Source: Sphingomonadaceae bacterium
Lineage (GTDB): Bacteria; Pseudomonadota; Alphaproteobacteria; Sphingomonadales; Sphingomonadaceae
Assembly (NCBI GenBank): GCA_947477745.1
Contig: CANJUF010000025.1
Coordinates: 1-45,359 of the forward strand
Direction of reading: 5' to 3'
Length of the DNA: 45,359 bases
Below the pieces are notes generated by a model, which was not told the origin of the DNA, did not search any database, and saw only the letters and a program-made list of their open reading frames with translations. The translations under genes were made by a program, and so were the position numbers. Positions within the stretch are counted from its first letter, which is position 1, and every line of letters starts with the position of its first letter. Positions 21,639 through 30,371 of this stretch are shown piece by piece.

Positions 21639-22064
21639 ATGACCCTGCCGCCTTTCCACCTCGCTTTTCCGGTCTACGACCTTAAGGCGGCGCGCGCCTT
21701 CTGGGGTGGGGTGATGGGCTGCGCCGAGGGTCGCAGCGCCGAGGACTGGATCGATTTCGATTTTTGCGGCCACCAGATCGTTGCGCACCGGGCGGCGAAC
21801 ATGGCGCCGCCGGATGCAGGCGCGAACCCGGTCGACGGTCACGAGGTGCCGGTGCCGCATTTCGGGCTGGTGTTGCCGATGGACGAGTGGCGCGCGCTGG
21901 CCGAACGCCTGCGCACGGCAGGCATCGCCTTCGTCATCGAGCCACATGTGCGCTTTGCCGGGCAAGTGGGCGAGCAGGCAACGATGTTCTTCCGCGATCC
22001 CTCCGGCAACGCGGTGGAGATCAAGGCCTTCGCCGATCCGTCGCAACTGTTCGCGACCGAATAA
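21639..22064 (+). CDS. VOC (glyoxalase/bleomycin resistance) family protein
   Basis: The 141-residue product has the VOC pattern: [20 protein letters not shown] at the N-terminus with His7, a central [20 protein letters not shown] with His75, and [15 protein letters not shown] with the late Glu. These match the metal ligands of single-chain glyoxalase-fold enzymes. Substrate unknown; it could be a dioxygenase or isomerase-like enzyme. It starts 16 bases after lpdA and is probably co-transcribed at the end of the TCA cluster. The following 228 bases contain four strong hairpins where transcription may end. Confidence 0.85.
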   Translation: MTLPPFHLAFPVYDLKAARAFWGGVMGCAEGRSAEDWIDFDFCGHQIVAHRAANMAPPDAGANPVDGHEVPVPHFGLVLPMDEWRALAERLRTAGIAFVIEPHVRFAGQVGEQATMFFRDPSGNAVEIKAFADPSQLFATE

Positions 22065-22095
22065 TACCAAACTGCTTGGAAAATATAACGACCGG

Positions 22096-22258
22096 GATCG
22101 CCGCACCGGCAGGGAACCCTCTGCCGCCGCGGCGATCGACCGGTCGCGAATTGCCTGCTCACGGACCTGAGCAAGGCAAAAAATCTTCTTTCTCCGGATC
22201 GCCAGGATGCTGGCGCATCACGATCCGGAAATGCTCAAGCGCCGCACGGGCTTGAGCA
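22096..22258. other. cluster of four consecutive hairpins between convergent genes
   Basis: In a 228-base gap four inverted repeats follow one another. (1) GATCGCCGC (22096-22104) with GCGGCGATC (22129-22137), enclosing GGCAG/CTGCC. (2) TTGCCTGCTCA (22151-22161) with TGAGCAAGGCAA (22168-22179; one bulge), followed by AAAATCTTCTTTCT. (3) TCCGGATCG (22193-22201) with CGATCCGGA (22221-22229), enclosing CCAG/CTGG. (4) TGCTCAAGC (22232-22240) with GCTTGAGCA (22250-22258). The likely use is termination for the convergent genes on either side; none has a classical long T tract. Confidence 0.6.
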
Positions 22259-22292
22259 AGACCCGATGAGACAAGCTCACCGGGCCATTGCT

Positions 22293-22853
22293 TTACGTCA
22301 ACGCACGCCCATCGACCGTGACGCTGCGAATTCTCCCCTCGGGGCCAGCAATGCAGCTGAACGCGCGCCCGTCCTGCAAGCGGCCATCGACTCGCCAGCC
22401 ATCCGATTCGCGGTTGACCCCCTCAACGCTGTCGATGCGGCGATCACCGCGCTCGATCTCGCCGGTGCAGGCAGTGACCGCGCCGTCGAGCGACTCGCCG
22501 CGCCAGTCGGTGCCACCATATGCCGCACTCTCGCCCTGCCCGGCGTAACCGGTATCGCGGTCGTTCTGCGCGCGCCAGTCACGATAGTCGCCGTCGGAGG
22601 GAGCGCGGGTTTCCGGATAACGCGCGTCGGGATAGCGGTAGTCGCGCGCCTGTCGCTCGCGGTTCGATCTGCTGGCGGCAGCGGCGACCGCCGCGATCCC
22701 GCCCAGGACCAGCACCCCGGCAAGCACGTCGCCGCCATCGATACCGCGGTCATGGTGACGCCAGTGGCGCGCCGATGCCGGGGTAGCCGTCAGCGCCACC
22801 GCCGCAAGCGAGGCGGCCACGAGAGCGGCACGAGACTTGTAGAGATTGATCAT
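22293..22853 (-). CDS. secreted or membrane-anchored hypothetical protein (paralogue 1)
   Basis: The 186-residue product starts MINLYKSRAALVAASLAAVA with a signal peptide ending near ATPASA. A His/Arg patch (RHWRHHDRG) follows, then a hydrophobic segment (VLAGVLVLGGIAAVAAAA), an Arg/Asp/Tyr-rich linker, and a C-terminal domain with Cys in AVTACTGEIERGDRRIDSVE and FSCIAGPEGRIRSVTVDGRA. It is homologous to the downstream-numbered neighbour 22936-23496: same order of signal, TM segment, linker and Cys domain. Function unknown; it is an envelope protein. The two Cys could form a disulphide. Confidence 0.75.
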   Translation of the reverse strand: MINLYKSRAALVAASLAAVALTATPASARHWRHHDRGIDGGDVLAGVLVLGGIAAVAAAASRSNRERQARDYRYPDARYPETRAPSDGDYRDWRAQNDRDTGYAGQGESAAYGGTDWRGESLDGAVTACTGEIERGDRRIDSVEGVNRESDGWRVDGRLQDGRAFSCIAGPEGRIRSVTVDGRALT

Positions 22854-22935
22854 GAAACCCACTCCCACACAAATGCACTCCTAGGCGGCCCAGCCTTTCG
22901 CGTGGCTGAACCGCCCGGGCGTGCAACAAATCGGA

Positions 22936-23496
22936 TCAAAGGCGGCGAATACCGCGATAATCGACATTGACCACGCGGCCATTGCGGTAATCGCAGCTGA
23001 ACCTGCCGGCGTCGTAACCACGCAGGTTGTCGTTCCAGCCGCGATAGTCGTTACCCCAGCCGTTGCCGTAGCGGCGGCCGTCGCGATAACGCCCGTTCTG
23101 CACCGCGATGCGGCCATCGACGGTGTAGCCGCCGCGAACCCTGTCGACCCTGCGGATGTCGGTAACATCGGCGCGGCCCCAGGTGTAGCGGTTGGCGTTA
23201 CGCTCGGCTGCAGCAACGCACTGGCTCACCGCCTGGCGCGGACTGCCATAACCGGCATAATAGCCCCGGCGGTTGTAGTCGTTGTAGCGACCGCCGCGGT
23301 AATCCCGGTCGTTGTCGGCCGCTGCCGCCACCGCGGCGATGCCGCCAATGACCAGCGCGCCCGCGATCACTTCGCCCGCGCTGATGCTGTCGTTGTCACG
23401 GTGACGATCATGCTGTGCCAGTGCCGGCGTGGCCGCAGTGGCCGCCATTGCACCAGCGGCCACGGTCGTGACCATTGCTTTGGTCAAGGTCTTCAT
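22936..23496 (-). CDS. secreted or membrane-anchored hypothetical protein (paralogue 2)
   Basis: The 186-residue product starts MKTLTKAMVTTVAAGAMAAT with a signal peptide ending PALA. It then has HDRHRDND, a hydrophobic stretch VIAGALVIGGIAAVAAAA, and a linker very rich in Arg, Tyr, Gly and Asp. The C-terminal domain contains AVSQCVAAAERNANRYTWGR, VRGGYTVDGRI and FSCDYRNGRVVNVDYRGI. The pattern parallels paralogue 1, so the pair arose by tandem duplication. ATG at 23494-23496 has AAGGAC upstream; the extension to 23517 is not needed. Likely co-transcribed with paralogue 1, 82 bases downstream. No function recognised. Confidence 0.78.
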   Translation of the reverse strand: MKTLTKAMVTTVAAGAMAATAATPALAQHDRHRDNDSISAGEVIAGALVIGGIAAVAAAADNDRDYRGGRYNDYNRRGYYAGYGSPRQAVSQCVAAAERNANRYTWGRADVTDIRRVDRVRGGYTVDGRIAVQNGRYRDGRRYGNGWGNDYRGWNDNLRGYDAGRFSCDYRNGRVVNVDYRGIRRL

Positions 23497-23641
23497 GGCT
23501 CTTGTCCTTCCAATCAAATCGAGGCGATATTGCCTCTGATGGAAACGCTTTAACGCAGCGATGGTGCCATGAGCCTGAACCCGTCCGACAGATGTTGTTC
23601 ACATTATTCGCTATTTGTATGAACGGATTTTCTCGCCGACG

Positions 23642-25840
23642 TCAGGGCGCCTGCTCCGGCGGCGGCGTCAGCCCGGTCCATGTCGCGAGGAACGCAAGCA
23701 CGTCCGCCCCTTCCTCGACGATCTTGTCGGTCGGCTTGCCCGCACCGTGCCCCGCCCTCGTCTCGACGCGGATCAGGCGCGGCCTGCTGCCCGGCCCTGC
23801 CGCCTGCAGCGCGGCGGCATATTTGAAGCTGTGCCCCGGCACCACGCGGTCATCGGTATCGGCAGTGGTGACGAGCAGCGCGGGATAGTCGGTACCGCTG
23901 CGGATGTTGTGATAGGGCGAATAGGCACGCAGCACGCGCCAGTCCTGCTCGACGGCGGGATCGCCGTAATCGTCGGTCCAGTACCGCCCGGCGGTGAACT
24001 TGTCGAAGCGCAGCATGTCCATCACGCCCACCGCGGCATTGCCCGCCGCGAACAGGTCGGGGCGCTGGTTGACGACCGCGCCGACCAGTAACCCGCCGTT
24101 CGACCCGCCTTGAATCGCGAGGCCGCCCTTTGGCGTAATCCCCTGCGCGATCAGGTATTCGCCCGCAGCGATGAAATCGTCGAACACGTTCTGCTTGTTG
24201 GCGAGCCGCCCGCCATCGTGCCACGCGCGCCCATATTCGCCGCCGCCGCGCAGGTTGGCCATGGCAAAGGCTCCGCCGGCCTCGAGCCAGGCCATGCGGA
24301 TTGCCGAGAATGCCGGGGTCATCGCCACGTCGAAGCCGCCATAGCCATAAAGCAGCGTCGGCAGCGGCTTGCCCGCCAGCGCGGCCGCCTTGCTGCGGAC
24401 AATGAACATTGGCACGCGGGTACCGTCCTTCGAGATGTAGAATTGCTGCGCCACGTCATAGTCGCGCGGCTCGAAACCGGTGGCGGGGCGCGCGAAGACC
24501 GTAGATTTCCCGGTGGCCAGGTCCATCCGGTAAACCGCACTCGGCTGATTGAAGCTCGAGAAGGCAAAGAAAGTTTCGGGATCGTCAGGCCGTCCGCGAA
24601 AGCCCGAGGCGCTGCCGATCCCGGTGAGCGAAATCGAGCGCACCGACTTGCCCTTGAGATCGTAGATCAGCGCCTTCGAGCTTGCATCCCGAAGCAGCGA
24701 GACAACCAGGTGCCCGCCGATGATCCGGGCATGGCTGAGGATGTCCGTGCTTTCCGGAATGATCTCGGTCCATTCGGGCTTGGGCGCGGCCAGATCGATC
24801 GACACCAGCCGGTAGCGCGGCGCATCGCTGTTGGTGACGAACCACAGCTTGCTGCCCATGCCCTCGACCAGTTTCCAGTCATGCTCGAAACCGCTGACCA
24901 GCGTGCGCGCCTTCCAGCCGTCGCGCGCGCGCTTGTCGAGATCGATGACCCGCACTTCGTAGCGTTCGTCGGTCCCGGTTGAGCTGAAGATGACGACATG
25001 GCGGCTATCGCGCGTCACTTCGGCGGAGTGCTTGGCTTGCGGCGCCTGCGGCGTCGCGAACACCAGTTCGTCGGCGGACTGCGGGGTTCCGGGGCGATGA
25101 AACCACACGGCATGGTCGTAATTGAGGCCGGTATAAGCGGATTTCTGTTCGGGTTCGGGGAAGCGCGAATAGAGGAAGCCCTCATCGCCGATCCAGCTCA
25201 TGCCGGTGAATTTCGCCCAGTGCACCGCGTCATCGAGCATGTCGCCGCTCTTGACGTCGAGCACGCGCAACGTGCGCCAGTCGCTGCCGCCCTGCTGCAC
25301 GCTGAGCGCCAGCAGGCGGCCGGATTCGGACGGCTCCCAGGCGCTGAGCGCATCGGCCCCGTCGCCTGACCATGAGTTGGGATCGAGCAGCAGGCGCGGC
25401 TTGCCGCCCAGACCCTTGCGCACGAACAATTGCGACTGGTTCTGCAGCCCGGAATTGCGCTCGTAGAAATAACTGCGGCCGGCCTTGCGCGGGATGCCGA
25501 TACGTTCGTAGTCGATCAGCTGGGCGATGCGCTTTTCGAACCAGTCGCGCGAGGGCAGCGCATCGAGATAGCCGCGCGTCACCTTGTTCTGCGCTTCGAC
25601 CCACCCGGCCACGCGCGGATCCTGGCGCACGTCGTTCTCGAGCCAGCGATAGGGATCGGCGACCTGCTCGCCGAACTGCGTCTCGACCACCGGCACGCGC
25701 TCGGTGACCGGATAGTGCAAGGCGGCGGGATCGTCGGAGCGGTTCATGTCCTTGCGCATTTCCTCTGCCGATAATGCGCCCGCCAGCGGCAGCAGAATAG
25801 CCGCGCCCAGACACAAACGGATGGCGATCGATCGCATCAT
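23642..25840 (-). CDS. prolyl oligopeptidase (S9A family serine peptidase), secreted
   Basis: The 732-residue product begins with a signal peptide (MMRSIAIRLCLGAAILLPLA). An N-terminal segment DPYRWLENDV follows, then the seven-bladed propeller and a C-terminal alpha/beta-hydrolase domain. Catalytic residues are the Ser in AIQGGSNGGLLVGAVVNQRP, the Asp in VTTADTDDRVVPGHSFKYAA and the His in RAGHGAGKP. It would cut after Pro in short peptides in the periplasm. Start ATG is at 25838-25840 or the next codon. It is transcribed in the same direction as rplQ but follows a clear terminator (25854-25890), so it has its own promoter, presumably in the short gap around 25841-25870. Confidence 0.95.
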   Translation of the reverse strand: MMRSIAIRLCLGAAILLPLAGALSAEEMRKDMNRSDDPAALHYPVTERVPVVETQFGEQVADPYRWLENDVRQDPRVAGWVEAQNKVTRGYLDALPSRDWFEKRIAQLIDYERIGIPRKAGRSYFYERNSGLQNQSQLFVRKGLGGKPRLLLDPNSWSGDGADALSAWEPSESGRLLALSVQQGGSDWRTLRVLDVKSGDMLDDAVHWAKFTGMSWIGDEGFLYSRFPEPEQKSAYTGLNYDHAVWFHRPGTPQSADELVFATPQAPQAKHSAEVTRDSRHVVIFSSTGTDERYEVRVIDLDKRARDGWKARTLVSGFEHDWKLVEGMGSKLWFVTNSDAPRYRLVSIDLAAPKPEWTEIIPESTDILSHARIIGGHLVVSLLRDASSKALIYDLKGKSVRSISLTGIGSASGFRGRPDDPETFFAFSSFNQPSAVYRMDLATGKSTVFARPATGFEPRDYDVAQQFYISKDGTRVPMFIVRSKAAALAGKPLPTLLYGYGGFDVAMTPAFSAIRMAWLEAGGAFAMANLRGGGEYGRAWHDGGRLANKQNVFDDFIAAGEYLIAQGITPKGGLAIQGGSNGGLLVGAVVNQRPDLFAAGNAAVGVMDMLRFDKFTAGRYWTDDYGDPAVEQDWRVLRAYSPYHNIRSGTDYPALLVTTADTDDRVVPGHSFKYAAALQAAGPGSRPRLIRVETRAGHGAGKPTDKIVEEGADVLAFLATWTGLTPPPEQAP

Positions 25841-25853
25841 GAACCTGACATAC

Positions 25854-25890
25854 AAAAACGGCCGCAAGGTGGATACCCGCGGCCGGTCTT
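25854..25890 (-). terminator. rho-independent terminator after rplQ
   Basis: On the minus strand the sequence reads CGGCCGC, loop GGGTATCCACCTT, GCGGCCG, then TTTTTGT. The stem is seven GC-rich pairs followed by a T tract, 24 bases after the rplQ stop. It closes the alpha ribosomal operon. Confidence 0.85.
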
Positions 25891-25914
25891 GTCGTTCATG
25901 TGCTGAACGGAAGC

Positions 25915-26337
25915 TTACGCCTCGGCGTAGTCGAGCTCTTCGCTCATCACCGGGCCGCTGTCCTGGCCCTTGGCATCGACGTCGCGGTCAACCAGTTCGA
26001 TGATCGCGATCGGCGCGGCGTCCGAACCGCGGATGCCCGCCTTGATGACGCGGGTATAGCCGCCTTCACGGCCGGCGTAACGCTCGGCCAGAACTTCGAA
26101 CAGCTTCTTTTCCTGCGTCTCGTCGAGCAGCCGCGCGTGCGCGAGGCGGCGGTTGGAAAGCCCGCCGCGCTTGGCCAGCGTGATCAGCTTTTCGACGTAG
26201 GGGCGCAGCTCCTTGGCCTTGGGCGTGGTGGTCTGGATCTGCTCGTGCTTGATCAGCGCGGCTGCCATGTTGCGCAGCAGCGCGGCGCGGTGGCCGCTCT
26301 TGCGCTGAAGCTTGCGGCCCGAAATCTTGTGACGCAT
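25915..26337 (-). CDS. rplQ: 50S ribosomal protein L17
   Basis: The 140-residue product begins [20 protein letters not shown], includes [20 protein letters not shown] and [20 protein letters not shown], and ends with an acidic tail. It binds 23S rRNA in the large subunit. It is the last gene of the rpsM-rpsK-rpoA-rplQ unit, 160 bases downstream of rpoA, with a palindrome pair in the gap and a terminator after it. Confidence 0.98.
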   Translation of the reverse strand: MRHKISGRKLQRKSGHRAALLRNMAAALIKHEQIQTTTPKAKELRPYVEKLITLAKRGGLSNRRLAHARLLDETQEKKLFEVLAERYAGREGGYTRVIKAGIRGSDAAPIAIIELVDRDVDAKGQDSGPVMSEELDYAEA

Positions 26338-26403
26338 CTGTTTTACTCCGTTCGATATGGGCCCGTATCAGGTAGCCCGTAGCTGGTGCAAATAAGGGAG
26401 CAC

Positions 26404-26484
26404 CGGTCCCTGCGACCCCTAGCGAATGCAGGGTTCTCGTCCACTCGGATGCCAAAGCGAGGCCCCTGCCTTCGCAGGGGTCTC
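26404..26484. repeat. palindrome pair between rplQ and rpoA (one decayed)
   Basis: The right unit is intact: GCCCCTGC (26462-26469), CTTC, GCAGGGGT (26474-26481). The left unit has GTCCCTGC (26406-26413) with GCAGGG (26428-26433), separated by 14 bases instead of four, so it looks decayed. The pair occupies about half of the 160-base gap. Confidence 0.7.
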
Positions 26485-26497
26485 ACAAGGCAGCAGA

Positions 26498-27556
26498 TCA
26501 CCCCAGCAGTTCCTGCTCGAGCTTCTTGGCCATTTCCTCGATGTTCTCGGGCGGCCAGCCGGGGATATCCATGCCGAGCCGCAGCCCCATCGAGGACAGC
26601 ACTTCCTTGATCTCGTTAAGCGACTTGCGCCCGAAGTTCGGGGTACGCAGCATCTCTGCTTCGGTCTTCTGCACGAGATCGCCGATGTAGATGATGTTAT
26701 CGTTCTTGAGGCAATTGGCCGAACGCACCGAAAGTTCGAGTTCGTCGACCTTCTTGAGCAGGTAGCGGTTGAGCTGGTTGGTGTCGCTCTCTTCGGGGAC
26801 CGAAGCGGCAAGGCCGATCATCGGCGATGCGCCGACCGGAGTGACATCCTCGAAGTGGACGAACAGCGCGAGCTGGTCCTGCAGGATGCGCGCGGCATAG
26901 GCCACCGCGTCCTCGGGAGTGACCGTGCCGTCGGTGTCGATCGTCAGGCTGAGCTTGTCATAGTCAAGTTCCTGGCCGATGCGGGCATTATCGACCTTGT
27001 AGGACACCTGGCGGATCGGCGAATAAAGCGAATCGACCGGGATCAGGCCGATCGGCGCGTCTACCGGGCGGTTCTGCAAGGCCGGGACATAGCCCTTTCC
27101 GGTGTCGGCGGTCAGCTCCATGTTGAGCGTCGCGCCCTCGTCGAGATGGCAGATCACGAGCTGCGGGTTCATCACCTCGATGTCGCCCGAGACCGCGATG
27201 TCGCCCGCGCGCACTTCGCCTGGGCCAGTGGCCGAAAGCTGAAGCCGCTTGGCACCCTCGCCCTGCATGCGCAGGGCAATCTGCTTCACGTTGAGCACGA
27301 TGTCGGTCACGTCTTCGCGCACGCCCGCGAGGCTCGAGAATTCGTGCAGCACGTTTTCAATCTTGATCGAGGTGATTGCCGCGCCCTGAAGCGAGGACAG
27401 CAGCACGCGGCGCAGGGCATTGCCCAGCGTCAGGCCGAAGCCACGCTCGAGCGGTTCTGCGACGAAAGTGGCGCGAAGCTTGGGGTCGGCTCCGGACTTG
27501 ACCTCGAGGCTGTTGGGCTTCTTGAGTTCCTGCCAGTTCTTGGTGTTGACAGACAT
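26498..27556 (-). CDS. rpoA: DNA-directed RNA polymerase subunit alpha
   Basis: The 352-residue product ([20 protein letters not shown]) has the N-terminal assembly domain with [20 protein letters not shown] then [20 protein letters not shown]. The C-terminal UP-element/activator-binding domain carries [40 protein letters not shown] and [20 protein letters not shown]. Length is slightly above E. coli (329), as in other alphaproteobacteria. It lies in the conserved place between rpsK and rplQ. Confidence 0.99.
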   Translation of the reverse strand: MSVNTKNWQELKKPNSLEVKSGADPKLRATFVAEPLERGFGLTLGNALRRVLLSSLQGAAITSIKIENVLHEFSSLAGVREDVTDIVLNVKQIALRMQGEGAKRLQLSATGPGEVRAGDIAVSGDIEVMNPQLVICHLDEGATLNMELTADTGKGYVPALQNRPVDAPIGLIPVDSLYSPIRQVSYKVDNARIGQELDYDKLSLTIDTDGTVTPEDAVAYAARILQDQLALFVHFEDVTPVGASPMIGLAASVPEESDTNQLNRYLLKKVDELELSVRSANCLKNDNIIYIGDLVQKTEAEMLRTPNFGRKSLNEIKEVLSSMGLRLGMDIPGWPPENIEEMAKKLEQELLG

Positions 27557-27662
27557 GGATTTCCCCTAGGGTTTGATTGCAGGTTCGGCCGCAAGCCCGA
27601 TTGCGCGGGCCGCGGCCGATCCGAAACTGGGCCAGCCCGGAAAGGCCAGCCCGTGTGCTCGA

Positions 27663-28052
27663 TCAGACGCGGCGACGCTTGGAGGGTCTCACCCCGTTGT
27701 GCGGGATCGGCGTCACGTCGCGGATCGAGGTGATGGTGAAGCCCACCGCCTGCAGCGCGCGAAGGGCGCTCTCGCGGCCCGAACCGGGGCCCTTGACCTC
27801 GACTTCGAGCGTGCGCACGCCGTGTTCGGCGGCCTTCTTGCCGGCATCGTCAGCTGCGACCTGCGCGGCATAGGGAGTCGACTTGCGGCTGCCCTTGAAG
27901 CCCATCATGCCGGCCGAGGACCACGAAATCGCGTTGCCCTGAGCATCGGTGATGGTCACCATGGTGTTGTTGAAGCTGGCATTGACATGAGCAATGCCGC
28001 TGGAGATGTTCTTGCGCTCCCGCTTTTTGATGCGTTGGGGTTCGCGTGCCAT
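27663..28052 (-). CDS. rpsK: 30S ribosomal protein S11
   Basis: The 129-residue product ([20 protein letters not shown]) contains [40 protein letters not shown] and the C-terminal [18 protein letters not shown], all typical of S11, which lines the small-subunit platform near the E site. It lies between rpsM and rpoA, 122 bases after rpsM with an inverted repeat in the gap. Confidence 0.98.
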   Translation of the reverse strand: MAREPQRIKKRERKNISSGIAHVNASFNNTMVTITDAQGNAISWSSAGMMGFKGSRKSTPYAAQVAADDAGKKAAEHGVRTLEVEVKGPGSGRESALRALQAVGFTITSIRDVTPIPHNGVRPSKRRRV

Positions 28053-28073
28053 TTTTGGTATTCCCTATCCGAA

Positions 28074-28157
28074 CCGTTCGTTCCGGGCTTGTCGAAGGGC
28101 CATGCCTGGCTTCCAGGGGAAGCGCGGGGCCTCGACAAGCTCAGCCCGAACGGGGCT
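28074..28157. repeat. inverted repeat pair (CTTGTCGA / CGTTCGGGCT type)
   Basis: CCGTTCGTTCCGGGCTTGTCGA at the left (from 28075) is matched, inverted, by TCGACAAGCTCAGCCCGAACG at 28132-28152, with interruptions. This CTTCGACAAGCTCAGCC-type intergenic repeat is familiar from sphingomonad genomes. It fills the rpsM-rpsK gap. Confidence 0.6.
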
Positions 28158-28174
28158 GAACTCGTAAACGAAGC

Positions 28175-28543
28175 CTACTTCTTCTTGCCGGCGATCGGCT
28201 TGGCCTTGCCCTTGCGGGTGCGCGCATTGGTATGCGTGCGCTGGCCACGAACCGGCAGGCCCTTGCGGTGACGCAGGCCGCGATAGCAGGCGAGATCCAT
28301 CAGGCGCTTGATGTTCATCGCGGTATTGCGGCGAAGGTCGCCCTCGACGATGTGATCGGCATCGAGCGTTTCGCGGATCTGGAGCACTTCCGCATCGGAA
28401 AGGTCCTGCACCCGGCGGCTGTGATCGATACCCAGCTTGTCGACGATCTGGGTGGCCTTAGTCCGGCCGATTCCATGGATATAGGTAAGCGCGATCAGAA
28501 CGCGCTTGTTGGTGGGGATATTTACCCCGGCAATACGAGCCAC
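28175..28543 (-). CDS. rpsM: 30S ribosomal protein S13
   Basis: The 122-residue product starts [20 protein letters not shown], with [18 protein letters not shown] and the basic C-terminal [20 protein letters not shown]. It contacts tRNA and the 50S subunit at the head of the 30S. I chose the GTG at 28541-28543 because AGGAG lies seven bases upstream and the family starts MARIAGV; another in-frame GTG at 28561 would place the Shine-Dalgarno inside the gene. It is the first gene of the alpha operon, with a promoter-like sequence 167 bases upstream. Confidence 0.98.
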   Translation of the reverse strand: MARIAGVNIPTNKRVLIALTYIHGIGRTKATQIVDKLGIDHSRRVQDLSDAEVLQIRETLDADHIVEGDLRRNTAMNIKRLMDLACYRGLRHRKGLPVRGQRTHTNARTRKGKAKPIAGKKK

Positions 28544-28858
28544 TTGTTTCTCCTGCTCCACAGGGCGCGGCGACCAGTTCGCGGCGACCCCATCTCAACG
28601 CGATGGCTCACTCGTCAGGTGCGGGATGCCTCAAAAGTAAAATGCCCGGATGGCGTACGCATAAGCTACCGCCGGCCGGACAAACCCGTTTTCTGTCGAG
28701 TGAAGGGCGCACTTAGAATGATTCGCAAAGCGTGTCAACGCCGTGCGAGCCTGTAAAAGGCCATCGAGCCGGAAGTCATGCTCCCGCCCGGTTCCCCTGT
28801 GCAGAGCCTTCTTAGCCGATTGCGCGCCGCCAGTCAAAAGCAGAGCGCTCAGGCGGGG
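28544..28858. other. leader region upstream of rpsM
   Basis: About 315 bases separate rpsM from the SRPBCC-like gene. Apart from the promoter-like site at 28710-28738 I see no gene. The leader between that site and rpsM (about 165 bases) is long enough for the S4-type translational feedback known for alpha operons in other bacteria, but I see no structure I can assign. Confidence 0.4.
28710..28738 (-). promoter_or_regulatory. probable promoter of the rpsM-rpsK-rpoA-rplQ unit
   Basis: On the minus strand TTGACA (+ strand 28733-28738) is followed after 17 bases by TAAGTG (28710-28715). The -35 box is a perfect consensus and the spacing is optimal; the -10 box is weak. It lies 167 bases before the rpsM start. 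No other good site is visible in the gap. Confidence 0.5.
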
Positions 28859-29599
28859 TCAACGGCCGACAAACCCCTGATCGTTCATGGCTTTCTCCGG
28901 CGGCGCTGCGCCGAGGCCGGGCGGCGGCGACGATTCGGTATTGCTGTCCCGCGCCTCGCCGATTCCCGCCTGCATCTCGCGAAGGAAGTCGCTGTCGGGC
29001 GCAGGCGCGGCGGGAACTGGCTTGGATGCTGGCGCGGCCTGAGCCGCTTCTGCCCCTCCCCGCGCGCCCAGCAGCTTGCCGAGCCGGAGCAATTGTTCCG
29101 CCAGCACGCTGTCGACTGCCTTGGCCATGCCCGGAACGTCGCCGCGCAGATAGCCGCCATACGCATATTCCCAGAGCACCCGCGTACCCTCGCCTTGCGG
29201 CTTGAGGATCACGGTCAGCGTGCCGGTCCCCGCACCCGCCTGAAGCGGGCCGAGCGCACCGCTCATCCGCAGCGCGCGCGGCTCTTCGACATAGATCACG
29301 CGCATATGCTCGACGCTGCCGCGCGGCGCGGCCTTGGGCGAGACCCTATTGGGCAGGACTTCGCAGAAGCATCCGCCCGCGCGGGGATCGAGCGAGAAAT
29401 TGGCGGCGTCGCTAGAATAGCTGTGCTCGGCGCTCCACCACTTGCGCGGAGTGACCAGCGCGTCCCACGTCGCCTGCGGGCCAGACGGCACATCGACACC
29501 AAGCTGGATGACAAAGCCCGCAGAGGAGCTTTCCTTGACCTCGGCCAGAGCGGGGCCCGGCAGGAGCAGCGCCCCGACAAGAATCGCGAAACGCTTCAT
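28859..29599 (-). CDS. SRPBCC/START-like domain protein with signal peptide
   Basis: The 246-residue product has a signal peptide (MKRFAILVGALLLPGPALA). A helix-grip domain follows of the kind found in Aha1/polyketide-cyclase-like proteins: PSGPQATWDALVTPRKWWSA, DPRAGGCFCEVLPN, GSVEHMRVIYVEEPRALRMS and TLTVILKPQGEGTRVLWEYA. The last ~70 residues are a Pro/Ala-rich low-complexity tail. Such domains bind hydrophobic ligands; here the ligand is unknown and the site is periplasmic. It starts 24 bases after adk and is probably read with secY-adk, an unusual passenger in a ribosomal cluster. It could also be a polyketide-cyclase-like enzyme. Confidence 0.8.
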   Translation of the reverse strand: MKRFAILVGALLLPGPALAEVKESSSAGFVIQLGVDVPSGPQATWDALVTPRKWWSAEHSYSSDAANFSLDPRAGGCFCEVLPNRVSPKAAPRGSVEHMRVIYVEEPRALRMSGALGPLQAGAGTGTLTVILKPQGEGTRVLWEYAYGGYLRGDVPGMAKAVDSVLAEQLLRLGKLLGARGGAEAAQAAPASKPVPAAPAPDSDFLREMQAGIGEARDSNTESSPPPGLGAAPPEKAMNDQGFVGR

Positions 29600-29623
29600 C
29601 CCTGCACTCCCCTGATTGCCCGG

Positions 29624-30271
29624 TCAGGTGGAGATAAGCCTTTCGATCGCGGCTGTCACCTCGTCCATGTCGGCCATGCCGTCGACGCGGCTGACGATGC
29701 CGCGCGCTTCGTAGATCGGCAGGATCGGCGCGGTCTTGGCGCGGTATTCGGCCATGCGCGTGCGCACGGTTTCCTCGTTGTCGTCGGGACGGCGCTTGAA
29801 CTCGGTCGATCCGCACTTGTCGCACTCGCCCGCAACCTTGGGCTGCTCGAACGTGTCGTGATAGCCTTTGCCGCAATTGGCGCAGGTGAAGCGCCCAGTG
29901 ATCCTTTCGACCAGCGCGTCCTCGTCGACGGCAAGCTCGATCACATGGTCAAGCGTCCGCCCGCGTTCATCGAGGATCGCATCGAGCGATCCGGCCTGCG
30001 CTTCGGTGCGCGGGTAGCCATCGAAGATCGCGCCCGTGTCGGAACCCATCGCATCGAGTTCCTCGCCGATCAGCGCCGAGACGATTTCATCGGAGACAAG
30101 CTCGCCGCGCTCCATCACCGCCTTGGCCTGCAGGCCAACCGGGGTCGCCGCCTTGACCGCAGCGCGCAGCATGTCGCCGGTGGAGAGCTGGCGCATGCCG
30201 TGCCGCTCGACGAGGCGCTGCGCCTGGGTGCCCTTGCCCGCACCCGGCGGTCCCAACAGGATGATATTCAC
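29624..30271 (-). CDS. adk: adenylate kinase
   Basis: Interconverts ATP + AMP and 2 ADP. The 215-residue product has the P-loop GPPGAGKGT (7-15), STGDMLRAAV with the AMP-binding residues, FDGYPRTEAQA, and a long LID with four cysteines (CANCGKGYH and CDKCGSTEF), so it is the zinc-stabilised long form. ATG at 30269-30271. It follows secY by 100 bases, the conserved spc order. Confidence 0.98.
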   Translation of the reverse strand: MNIILLGPPGAGKGTQAQRLVERHGMRQLSTGDMLRAAVKAATPVGLQAKAVMERGELVSDEIVSALIGEELDAMGSDTGAIFDGYPRTEAQAGSLDAILDERGRTLDHVIELAVDEDALVERITGRFTCANCGKGYHDTFEQPKVAGECDKCGSTEFKRRPDDNEETVRTRMAEYRAKTAPILPIYEARGIVSRVDGMADMDEVTAAIERLIST

Positions 30272-30371
30272 GCGGATTTCCCCTCGGCTTTATTATTTAG
30301 CGGTTCCCGGCAATGGCCCTTGACGTCTTTGGCGGAAGTGCGGGGGCACTTCAATCAAAGGCAATAAGGCT

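Noticed and set aside
26426..27733. 435-codon plus-strand open frame opposite rpoA
   Set aside because: Shadow of rpoA; no family pattern.
28778..30367. 529-codon plus-strand open frame over adk and the SRPBCC-like gene
   Set aside because: Spans two clear minus-strand genes and an intergenic gap and shows no domain.
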